Origin: Actinobacteria bacterium UBA4719
Lineage (GTDB): Bacteria; Actinomycetota; Actinomycetes; Actinomycetales; Dermatophilaceae
Direction: 5' to 3'
Assembly: GCA_002404345.1 (NCBI GenBank)
Contig: DHJN01000147.1
Coordinates: 2,172-26,548 of the forward strand
DNA length: 24,377 bases
In this document: in pieces, positions 1-5,919 of the stretch
How positions within the stretch are numbered: the first letter of the stretch is position 1
How the letters are laid out: each line of letters opens with the position of its first letter
Translations under genes and position numbers: made by a program
Notes under the pieces: generated by a model
Database searches by the model: none
Told to the model about the DNA's origin: nothing
Seen by the model: the letters and a program-made list of their open reading frames with translations, nothing else

Positions 1-179
1 ATCGGCACCTTGCCGCCGCCAAGAGCCTGCGGCGTCGGCTCGATGCCGCACTCATAGGCGTCAAGCTTGGCCCGGTTGTAGCGCTTGGGTCCGGCGAGCG
101 CGCCTGCCACGACGGAGAAGACGGCGAAGCCGCCGCCGATCGCGGCCAGGAACAACAGTGGAACGTACTGGTTCGTCAT
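1..179 (-). CDS. nuoA: NADH-quinone oxidoreductase subunit A, 3' end cut by window edge
   Basis: This is a small membrane subunit of respiratory complex I (NDH-1), which passes electrons from NADH to menaquinone and pumps protons. The 59 visible residues start MTNQYVPLLFLAAIGGG, which begins the first transmembrane helix. They continue into the NuoA loop signature YECGIEPTPQALGGGKVP, with the conserved Cys at about residue 45. The ATG at 179 has a good Shine-Dalgarno (AAAGGGGAG) about 10 nt upstream. The remaining two helices lie outside the window. As the first gene of a nuo operon it would be followed by nuoB beyond position 1. The menaquinone genes lie just upstream on the same strand, a common actinobacterial arrangement. 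The family call is firm because of the signature loop; only the length is unknown. Confidence 0.93.
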   Translation of the reverse strand, partial: MTNQYVPLLFLAAIGGGFAVFSVVAGALAGPKRYNRAKLDAYECGIEPTPQALGGGKVP

Positions 180-309
180 CGGGGCGCGCTCCCCTTTCGG
201 TGGCAGATGTACTGCCGGTTGCTGGTGTGATGCGTGGGGTCAGTCGGTCGCGCAGTCCGTCGGCCAACTGAGAGCGTGCCGACGGCGAGGCACGACAAGT
301 CCGTCCGGT

Positions 310-339
310 CAGTCGCAAACGGCACAATCGCAAACGGCA
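310..339. repeat. 15-bp tandem duplication upstream of nuoA
   Basis: Two adjacent 15-bp copies, 310-324 and 325-339, differ at one base (CAGTCGCAAACGGCA and CAATCGCAAACGGCA). They lie in the 184-bp gap between the menJ-like gene and nuoA. A TAGGAT hexamer that could be a minus-strand -10 box lies at 342-347, which would put the repeat in the nuo leader. The promoter call is weak because no convincing -35 is visible. Confidence 0.7.
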
Positions 340-363
340 TAATCCTAGAGGTGGCACTCAGGC

Positions 364-1779
364 TCATGCGGCCGGGGCCATCTTCGACAGGGCATGGATC
401 AGCCGGTCGCCTGCGTCGCCGCCGTGCGGCTCGGCCAGGTTAGCCATGATCTTGAGCAGGAACTTCATCATCGTGGTTCGAGGCAGGCCGTACTTCACGG
501 CCAGCCGCATGATCTCGGGGTTGCCGATCATCTTGGCGAAGCCGCGGCCCAGCGTGTAGTAACCGCCGAGCGCATCCTTCATGACCCGCGGGTAGGACTG
601 CAGGACCTTCTCACGGCCGGCGTCGCTCTGGCGGGCGAACGCCTGGGCGATGACCTCGGCGGCCAGGCGGCCGGACTCCATGGCATAGGCGATGCCCTCG
701 CCGTTGAACGGGTTGACCATGCCACCGGCGTCACCGACCAGCAGCAGGCCCTTGTCGTAGTGCGGCTGACGGTTGAAACCCATCGGCAGCGCGGCACCGC
801 GGACCGGACCGGTCATGGTCTCGTCGTTGAAGGTCCACTCGGCCGGCATGGTGTCGACCCAGCGCTTCAGGACGTCCTTGTAGTCGACCTTGCCGAACGC
901 AGCCGAGGTGTTGAGGATGCCGAGGCCAACATTGGAGGTGCCGTCACCGACGCCGAAGATCCATCCGTACCCGGGCAAGAGAACCCGGCGGCCCTGCTCA
1001 TCCTTGGACCACAGCTCGAGCCAGGACTCGAGGTAGTCGTCGTCGTGGCGCGGGCTAGTGAAGTACGTGCGGACCGCCACGCCCATCGGCCGGTCGTCGC
1101 GCTTGGGCCGGTTCATCGACATGCTCAGACGGCTCGAGTTGCCATCGGCCGCCACGATCAGCGGCGCGTTGAACTGCAACGGGGGAGCTCCGGCATCGCG
1201 GCCCTCGGCATCCATCGCCTTGGCCCGAACACCGATGATGGCGCCGGTGCGCTCATCCAGGACCGGGTCGGTGACGTTGGTGCACTCGCGCAGGCGCGCG
1301 CCGTGCTTGACCGCGTGCTTGGCCAGGATGTCGTCGAAGTCCTGCCGGGTGCGCACCAGGCCGTATGGCGGGAAGCTCGCCAGGTCCGGCCACGGGAGCT
1401 CCAGCCGGATGTTGCCACCGATGATGCGCAGACCGTGGTTCTTGATCCAGCCGTCGTCCGCTGGCGTGGGGATGCCGAGGGTGATCAGCTCGCGTACGGC
1501 CCGGGGAGTCAAACCGTCGCCGCAGACCTTCTCGCGCGGGAAGGCAGTCTTCTCCAATAGCAGGACATCGAGCCCTGCCATCGCCAGATATGCCGCGATT
1601 GCCGATCCGGCGGGCCCGGCGCCCACGACGACGACGTCAGCGGTCTCCACCTGCTGCCCGGACGGGCAGGCCGAGGAGGCCGGCGACGCCGAAGCTGCGT
1701 TGGGGGTGCCGACTGTGCTGTCTGTGCCGACTGTGATGACTGTGCTGTCTGTGCTGTTGGTGATGATGCTCTGACTCAC
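364..1779 (-). CDS. menJ: Geranylgeranyl reductase family FAD oxidoreductase (MenJ-like menaquinone reductase)
   Basis: This flavoprotein is predicted to saturate an isoprene double bond in the side chain of menaquinone; related family members act on geranylgeranyl lipids. It has a GxGxxG FAD fold (VVVGAGPAGSAIAAYLAMAG, about residues 47-66), the family motif KVCGDGLTPRAV (about 85-96), and the second FAD motif LLVGDAGGMVNPFNGEGIAYA (quoted in part: GDAGGMVNPFNGEGI). The protein is 471 aa. It lies after menG and before nuoA, matching a quinone role. The first 43 residues are Ser/Thr-rich with a duplicated TDSTV segment and are not part of the conserved fold. GTG 1779 has only a weak Shine-Dalgarno (GGTGAGG), and GTG 1650, just before ETADVVVVG, is a credible alternative start. 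The exact substrate cannot be read from sequence. Confidence 0.85.
   Translation of the reverse strand: MSQSIITNSTDSTVITVGTDSTVGTPNAASASPASSACPSGQQVETADVVVVGAGPAGSAIAAYLAMAGLDVLLLEKTAFPREKVCGDGLTPRAVRELITLGIPTPADDGWIKNHGLRIIGGNIRLELPWPDLASFPPYGLVRTRQDFDDILAKHAVKHGARLRECTNVTDPVLDERTGAIIGVRAKAMDAEGRDAGAPPLQFNAPLIVAADGNSSRLSMSMNRPKRDDRPMGVAVRTYFTSPRHDDDYLESWLELWSKDEQGRRVLLPGYGWIFGVGDGTSNVGLGILNTSAAFGKVDYKDVLKRWVDTMPAEWTFNDETMTGPVRGAALPMGFNRQPHYDKGLLLVGDAGGMVNPFNGEGIAYAMESGRLAAEVIAQAFARQSDAGREKVLQSYPRVMKDALGGYYTLGRGFAKMIGNPEIMRLAVKYGLPRTTMMKFLLKIMANLAEPHGGDAGDRLIHALSKMAPAA
1654..1669. other. GC hairpin just upstream of the alternative menJ start
   Basis: CTGCCCG and CGGGCAG form a perfect 7-bp inverted repeat around a 2-bp centre. 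On the minus strand it ends 3 nt before the in-frame GTG at 1650. If translation starts at 1779 the hairpin is coding (part of the CPSGQQ segment). If it starts at 1650 the hairpin lies in the leader, over the ribosome-binding region. Confidence 0.45.
1702..1755 (-). repeat. 27-bp imperfect tandem repeat in the menJ 5' region
   Basis: Two 27-bp units (1755-1729 and 1728-1702 on the minus strand) share GCACAGACAGCACAGTC. In frame they encode STDSTVITV and GTDSTVGTP. The unit keeps the reading frame and sits in the non-conserved N-terminal extension of the reductase. Confidence 0.7.
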
Positions 1780-1837
1780 AGGAGGGGCCTCACCATGGGG
1801 ATTGCGGCTGAACTGAGAACGGGCTGCGCTCTGCGCT

Positions 1838-1853
1838 TGTGAAGATCTTCACG
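1838..1853. promoter_or_regulatory. CRP/GlxR-like palindromic operator candidate
   Basis: TGTGAAGATCTTCACG contains a perfect 14-bp palindrome at 1839-1852. It matches the CRP consensus TGTGA-N6-TCACA at 9 of 10 defined positions; mycobacterial Crp and corynebacterial GlxR recognise this pattern. It is centred about 66 bp upstream of the GTG at 1779. A possible minus-strand -10 (TAGAGT, 1866-1871) would place the site just downstream of the transcription start, suggesting repression. Binding is inferred only from the motif. Confidence 0.5.
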
Positions 1854-1896
1854 ATCTCGGGCGAAACTCTACGCTGAGATCACACTACCGTCGCAC

Positions 1897-1910
1897 TTAG
1901 GCAGACCTAA
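1897..1910. promoter_or_regulatory. TTAGG-N4-CCTAA inverted repeat between menG and menJ
   Basis: TTAGGCAGACCTAA is a perfect 5-bp inverted repeat with a 4-bp spacer. It lies 11 bp after the menG stop and upstream of the menJ promoter candidate. Read on the minus strand (TTAGGTCTGCCTAA) it matches 12 of the first 14 positions of the DtxR/IdeR iron box TTAGGTTAGCCTAACCTAA, but the last five positions are absent. It could be a half-strength iron box, another operator, or a weak hairpin after menG. Confidence 0.3.
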
Positions 1911-1921
1911 TCCAGTGTCAG

Positions 1922-2647
1922 TCAGGATGCCGGTGGGGACGGATCAGGACGTACCGGAGCCTTGGTGGCGCGGTGCAGGGCGACGATGCCTCCGGACAGG
2001 TTGCGCCACGCCACGTCCTGCCAACCCACCTCGGTGATCAGACCCGCCATACCTGCCTGGTCAGGCCAGGCCTGGATGGATTCCGCGAGATAGACGTAGG
2101 AGTCGGGGTTGGAGCTGACCTTGCGCGCGATCGTCGGCAGCGAGCGCATCAGGTAGTTCGAGTAGACCGTGCGGAACACCTTGTTCCTCGGGTGGCTGAA
2201 CTCACAGATCACCAGCGAGCCCCCGGGCTTGGTAACGCGCAAGAACTCCTCGAGCGCCTCGCTGGTGCCCACGACGTTGCGCAGCCCGAACGACATCGTG
2301 ACCGCGTCGAAGGAGTCATCAGCGAAGGGCAGCCTGAGCGCATCGGCGGCAGTGAAGGCGAGGTCCGGCCGGCGCCGGTTGCCGACCCGCAGCATTCCCA
2401 GGGAGAAGTCGGCGGGCACGACGTTGACGCCGGCGGCCGCGAACGGCTCACTGCTGGTGCCCGTGCCCGCCGCGATATCGAGGACCGTGTCACCGCGCTT
2501 GGCACCGACCGCCTCACGCACAAGCCTGCGCCAGCGGCGGTCCTGGCCCAGGGACAGCACGTCATTGGTCAGGTCGTACTTCGCGGCGACGTCGTCGAAC
2601 ATCGCCGCGACGTCACGTGGTTGCTTGTCGAGGTTGGCGCGGGTCAT
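1922..2647 (-). CDS. menG: Demethylmenaquinone methyltransferase
   Basis: MenG/UbiE-family enzyme that uses S-adenosylmethionine to C-methylate demethylmenaquinone, the last classical step to menaquinone. The 241-aa protein shows the family N-terminal motif [20 protein letters not shown] (residues 21-40). The SAM-binding loop [14 protein letters not shown] follows at about 55-68, then MSFGLRNV, and the FSHP motif near residue 150. The length is normal for the family. ATG 2647 has a GAGGA Shine-Dalgarno 7 nt upstream. It is divergent from menF and lies 142 bp upstream of the menJ-like gene on the same strand, so the two may be co-transcribed or separately controlled by the operator candidates in that gap. 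Confidence 0.93.
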   Translation of the reverse strand: MTRANLDKQPRDVAAMFDDVAAKYDLTNDVLSLGQDRRWRRLVREAVGAKRGDTVLDIAAGTGTSSEPFAAAGVNVVPADFSLGMLRVGNRRRPDLAFTAADALRLPFADDSFDAVTMSFGLRNVVGTSEALEEFLRVTKPGGSLVICEFSHPRNKVFRTVYSNYLMRSLPTIARKVSSNPDSYVYLAESIQAWPDQAGMAGLITEVGWQDVAWRNLSGGIVALHRATKAPVRPDPSPPAS

Positions 2648-2699
2648 GGCACCATCCTCGCTGATCGTGTTTCAGGTCACCACGGCAGCAGCCCGGGCA

Positions 2700-2734
2700 T
2701 TGTTTGTGATGAGACAGTCGTAGGCTTGCTGGCC
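2700..2734 (+). promoter_or_regulatory. Candidate leaderless promoter of menF
   Basis: A TAGGCT -10 hexamer at 2721-2726 lies 8 nt before the GTG at 2735, so transcription would begin at or next to the start codon. A weak TTGTTT at 2700-2705 could serve as -35, although the 15-bp spacing is short. No Shine-Dalgarno is visible before the GTG, which fits leaderless initiation. Confidence 0.4.
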
Positions 2735-4042
2735 GTGACCTCCTTGCCGCAATCCGAGCCGACTCGACCTGAGTCGCCGGCTGCGTCTGCCCCCGGACTG
2801 GTGGCCCGCACGGTCGCGATCGACGATCCGGGTGCCTTGCTGTCGTTGCTGCCCGCGACCGCCGGGCCCGATCAGGTGTCGTCGTGGGTCCGCCGCGGCG
2901 AAGGCCTGGTGGGCTGGGGCCGGGCACTGGAGTTCCGGGCCAGCGGGCCGGACCGGTTCGCGCAGGCGCAGGCATGGTGGAAGTCGGTGGCGAACCATGC
3001 CGTCATTCGCGACGACCTGCGTCTGCCGGGTACGGGACCGGTGGCCTTCGGCTCCTTCTCCTTCTCGGCAGACTCCCCCGCCGGTGCCGCGCTCGTGGTG
3101 CCCGAAGTTCTTGTGGGGCAACGGGGTTCGCAGTGGTGGCTGACAACGATCGGAGTCGACTCGCATCTGCCGGGCGCTCTGACCCCCTCGGTGGCTTCGC
3201 CCCCGGTCGCGCCGCAAGACGTGACGTTCGCCGACGGCGCGCTCTCGGGCGCAAAGTGGTCGACGGTCGTTGCCCACGCCGTCGGACGCATCAACGCCGG
3301 CGAGATGGACAAGATGGTTCTCGCGCGCGACCTCGAGGTGGACGCCGGCTCGGCCATCGACCCACGCTGGCTGCTGCAGCGTCTGGCCGAGCGCTACGAC
3401 AACACCTGGGTATTCGCGGTCGACGGGCTGGTGGGCGCCACACCCGAGCTGCTGGTGAGACTGGAGAAGGGCCTGGTCACCTCGCGTGTGCTGGCCGGGA
3501 CCATCCGGCGCAGCGGTGATGACGAGCACGACCTCGCGCTGGCGGCGTCACTGGCCCGGTCCTCCAAGGACCTCGAGGAGCACGAGTATGCCGTTCGCTC
3601 CGTGGCCGAGGCGCTGGCGCCGCACTGTTCGTCGATCAACGTTCCCGAGTCGCCGTTCGTCCTGCACCTGTCCAACGTCATGCATCTGGCGACCGATGTT
3701 GCCGGTGTCCTGACCGACCACGCGACATCGCTGGCCCTCGCCGCCTCGCTGCACCCGTCGGCAGCCGTCTGCGGGACGCCAACACTGGTCGCCGACGCCG
3801 CGATCAGCGAGCTTGAGCAGATGGACCGTGGACGTTACGCCGGCCCGGTCGGCTGGACCGACGCGGCAGGGGACGGCGAATGGGGAATTGCGTTGCGGTG
3901 CGGGGCTTTTGACGCGGCAAGCCCGAGTCGGATGCGGCTGTTCGCCGGCTGCGGCATCGTCGCCGGATCCGACCCTGCCGGCGAGCTGGCGGAGTCCGAC
4001 GCCAAGTTCGTGCCCATGAGGGATGCGCTGACCGCTCGCTGA
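2735..4042 (+). CDS. menF: Isochorismate synthase
   Basis: Chorismate-binding enzyme that converts chorismate to isochorismate, the entry step of classical menaquinone synthesis. From GTG 2735 the product is 435 aa, a usual length. The open frame extends further upstream, but that part only mirrors menG on the opposite strand and shows no homology. The C-terminal catalytic domain carries DKMVLARDLEV (Lys at about 193), VGATPELLVR, SSKDLEEHEYAV, HPSAAVCGTP (about 340), DRGRYAGPVGW and GCGIVAGSDPAGELAESDAKF. These supply the Mg2+ and substrate residues of MST-family enzymes. A dedicated siderophore EntC paralogue is possible in principle, but the position beside menG makes MenF the better call. 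A weak imperfect hairpin at 4054-4071 follows the stop. Confidence 0.9.
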   Translation: MTSLPQSEPTRPESPAASAPGLVARTVAIDDPGALLSLLPATAGPDQVSSWVRRGEGLVGWGRALEFRASGPDRFAQAQAWWKSVANHAVIRDDLRLPGTGPVAFGSFSFSADSPAGAALVVPEVLVGQRGSQWWLTTIGVDSHLPGALTPSVASPPVAPQDVTFADGALSGAKWSTVVAHAVGRINAGEMDKMVLARDLEVDAGSAIDPRWLLQRLAERYDNTWVFAVDGLVGATPELLVRLEKGLVTSRVLAGTIRRSGDDEHDLALAASLARSSKDLEEHEYAVRSVAEALAPHCSSINVPESPFVLHLSNVMHLATDVAGVLTDHATSLALAASLHPSAAVCGTPTLVADAAISELEQMDRGRYAGPVGWTDAAGDGEWGIALRCGAFDAASPSRMRLFAGCGIVAGSDPAGELAESDAKFVPMRDALTAR

Positions 4043-4220
4043 CTCGTGACCCTGCAGGCGGAGCCGGCTGCGTTCCCGAGGACGCGAGTGGCTCACTGCT
4101 GGACAAATCACGTTTCTGGTGGACAGACTTTGGACTGTCGAACAGGGACTGGATCGGCGTGGAGCGCGTCGCCGCACCGACGGGGCTCCGGGTCCCCCGA
4201 TCGCTCATCTGGAGGATCGC

Positions 4221-4379
4221 GTGGCGCTCACTGGTCCTGGCGCCGCTCGACTGCGGAAGGCGGCGGCCCTGCTGGTCGCCGTTGCCGTCAGTGGCCTGAT
4301 CGTGCTCGTGTCCTCCTATTCGGCGTTCAATACGACCACCTCGAACCCGACCGTGACCACATCGAACCCAGCCAGGTAA
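4221..4379 (+). pseudogene. Truncated SipW-dependent secreted protein (TasA-like N-terminus only)
   Basis: A 52-aa open frame begins at GTG 4221 behind a strong Shine-Dalgarno (GGAGGA, 4211-4216). It has a basic n-region (ARLRKA), a hydrophobic core (AALLVAVAVSGLIVLV) and then SSYSAFNTTTSNP. That last part is nearly the same as the processing region of the intact exported protein at 5070-5696 (SSYAAFNATTDNP). The frame then stops, with no mature domain. Reading one frame over after about 4373 gives SNWARS, resembling NNWTAGS in the intact protein, and then a TGA overlapping the sipW ATG as ATGA. This looks like a copy that lost its mature domain through a frameshift or deletion. A functional short peptide cannot be excluded, because the ribosome-binding site is intact. 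Confidence 0.6.
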
Positions 4380-4391
4380 CTGGGCGCGATC

Positions 4392-5018
4392 ATGAGCCGC
4401 CTCAGCGATCTGCTTACGCCCCGGAGCAGGGCCGTCCATCATGCGGCTCCCGGTTCCGCGGTGGCGCGCCGGACAGTCGCGTGGGCGCGGCTGCTCACGG
4501 CTGAGCTGGCCCGGGTGGTCCTCACGATCGGGATAAGCCTGACCCTGTGGGCCGGCGCGCCAGCGCTGCTGGGATGGCACGCGACCACCGTCGTGACAGG
4601 TTCCATGCAACCGCGGATCAACCCCGGTGACGTGGTGAGCGCCCGCCCGGTTCCCTCGGGCAGCCTGCAGCTTGGAATGGTCCTGCTGGTCGACGACCCC
4701 GATCACCCCGACCGGCTACGCCTGCACCGCCTCGTCCGCTTCAGCCCCGATGGCCGGCTCATCCTGCGCGGTGACGCCAACCCCCACGAGGACTCCAGCC
4801 CCGTCGACCGGCAGGCCGTGCATGGCGTCGGCTCCCTGCGCGTGCCCTAAGTCGCCTTCCCCATCCTGTGGCTCCACGAAGGCGCCTGGATCAAACTCAC
4901 CATCCTGGTCGCCCTGATCCTGGCCCTTGTCGCCGCGACCGGGCTGGACCGCGAGCTGGCCGCCGCGGGTGAGCCCGAGCCGGAGCCCGAGTCCGAGCCG
5001 CCCGGTGCCACCACGTGA
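4392..5018 (+). pseudogene. sipW: SipW-type (ER/archaeal-type) signal peptidase I, interrupted by an in-frame TAA
   Basis: This is a membrane signal peptidase of the type that processes TasA-like exported proteins. The first 152 residues hold an N-terminal helix (about 38-62), the serine box VVTGSMQPRINPGDVV (nucleophile Ser71), the LHRLV box (His112) and LRGDANPHED (Asp128/134). These are the Ser-His-Asp features of ER-type rather than Ser-Lys bacterial peptidases. A TAA at 4848-4850 ends the frame. The same frame then runs on for 55 more codons with AFPILWLHEGAW, a second transmembrane helix (about LTILVALILALVAATGL) and a Glu/Pro-rich tail, stopping at 5016-5018. TAC to TAA is one base change that would explain it. 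The truncated form keeps all catalytic boxes but loses the C-terminal membrane anchor, so partial activity is conceivable. Confidence 0.75.
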
Positions 5019-5021
5019 CAC

Positions 5022-5051
5022 CGGCAGCCGGAGCCCGTGCTCCGACTGCCG
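5022..5051. terminator. Bidirectional hairpin terminator between sipW and the TasA-like gene
   Basis: The arms 5022-5034 (CGGCAGCCGGAGC) and 5039-5051 (GCTCCGACTGCCG) pair at 12 of 13 positions around a 4-nt loop. The hairpin lies between the 3' ends of two convergent genes, 3 bp after the distal sipW stop. There is no T-tract, which is common for actinobacterial hairpin terminators. Confidence 0.7.
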
Positions 5052-5069
5052 CTGTAGGTGCTGAAGAAC

Positions 5070-5696
5070 TTAGCTGCCCTGCGCTTCCCAGGTGAACCCC
5101 GCCGAGGCGGTGCCGAGCTGCGCAGAGTTCGGTGTGCCCGAGTCCAGGGTGTACGTGACGCGGAAGGTCTTGGTCGCCGTACCGGACCCCGTCGGAGCCC
5201 AGCTACTCACACCAGTGCCGTAGGTGTGGTTGGTCGCGGCGAAGGCGGCGAGTGTGCCGGAGAAATCGGTAGCGGTGGACGTCAACGCGCTACATTCGCC
5301 GGACCTGGAGGCAAAGGTGCCGCCGCCGCTGACCTCTTGGATCGACAGGTTGATGTGGGTGCCAAACTCGGCGAAAGGGGTGAGCGTGTCGCTCGAGGTG
5401 GTGTAGCCCGTCGCGTACAGCTTCACGGCGGAGGCCACGGTCCCCGTCGAGGTCACCACGATGCACTTCGCGGCGGTGCTCCCCGGCTTCAGGGCCGACG
5501 CGTTGAACATGGCGGTGCTGCCGCCGTCGTCGTCGCCGAGTATCACGCTACCGGCCGTCCAGTTGTTGGCCGGGTTGTCCGTGGTGGCATTGAAGGCCGC
5601 GTACGACGACTGCCACACCAGCAGACCGCTGGCCATGAGCGCTACGGGTGCAACGCCCCACTTCGAGACGGTGACGAGACGAGAGTACTTGGACAT
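5070..5696 (-). CDS. SipW-dependent-type exported protein, TasA/camelysin-like
   Basis: A 208-aa exported protein with an alternate-type signal peptide: basic start (MSKYSRLVTVSKW), hydrophobic stretch (VAPVALMASGLLVW), then SSYAAFNATTDNP and NNWTAGSVILGDDDGG. This layout is typical of proteins cut by SipW signal peptidases and of TasA/camelysin-like secreted proteins, some of which form extracellular fibres. The mature part is Ser/Thr/Gly-rich and beta-strand-like. It has two cysteines (AAKCIVV, SGECSAL) that could form a disulfide. ATG 5696 has an AGGAG Shine-Dalgarno 7 nt upstream. It converges on sipW, its likely processing enzyme, across a hairpin terminator, and is divergent from the damaged cupredoxin gene. 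It is the only undamaged member of this island. Its molecular function is unknown. Confidence 0.8.
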   Translation of the reverse strand: MSKYSRLVTVSKWGVAPVALMASGLLVWQSSYAAFNATTDNPANNWTAGSVILGDDDGGSTAMFNASALKPGSTAAKCIVVTSTGTVASAVKLYATGYTTSSDTLTPFAEFGTHINLSIQEVSGGGTFASRSGECSALTSTATDFSGTLAAFAATNHTYGTGVSSWAPTGSGTATKTFRVTYTLDSGTPNSAQLGTASAGFTWEAQGS

Positions 5697-5860
5697 TCGA
5701 CGCTCCTGATGAGAAGTTCGGGGGATCTGCCACAGACCGACTTGACCATTTCCTTACCAAGACGGGACACACTCCCAGCGTGGTCCGGGGCATCGACGGT
5801 CGGCCACAAGAGGTCCGCTGTTCAGCCACATCACCCTGACCCGGCGCGGAGCATCCCTCG

Positions 5861-5885
5861 ACCAATCGTTCGGTACCAATCGTTC
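5861..5885. promoter_or_regulatory. Direct-repeat operator candidate (ACCAATCGTTC x2)
   Basis: Two exact 11-bp copies at 5861-5871 and 5875-5885 are separated by 3 bp (period 14). They lie in the 223-bp divergent gap between the TasA-like gene and the cupredoxin. The second copy ends 25 bp upstream of a TAGGCT hexamer (5911-5916) that could be the cupredoxin -10 box. Directly repeated 11-bp half-sites just upstream of a promoter are typical of OmpR-type response-regulator binding. The regulator is not identifiable from sequence. Confidence 0.5.
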
Positions 5886-5919
5886 TCCGACGGGATGCGC
5901 AACCGCCGGGTAGGCTGAA

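Noticed and set aside
394..1560. Long plus-strand ORF opposite the menJ-like gene
   Set aside because: High-GC mirror frame with composition typical of antisense shadows and no family motifs. The minus-strand gene has clear FAD motifs.
1788..1800. Tiny ORF MVRPLL overlapping the menJ GTG
   Set aside because: It is six codons in another frame without its own ribosome-binding site and most likely arises by chance.
1973..2734. Upstream extension of the menF reading frame (254 codons)
   Set aside because: This part is the antisense shadow of menG and has no recognisable motifs. The GTG at 2735 gives a normal isochorismate synthase length.
4054..4071. Terminator after menF
   Set aside because: The GCAG/CTGC stem is short with a mismatch and no T-tract. 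It is too weak to list as a feature.
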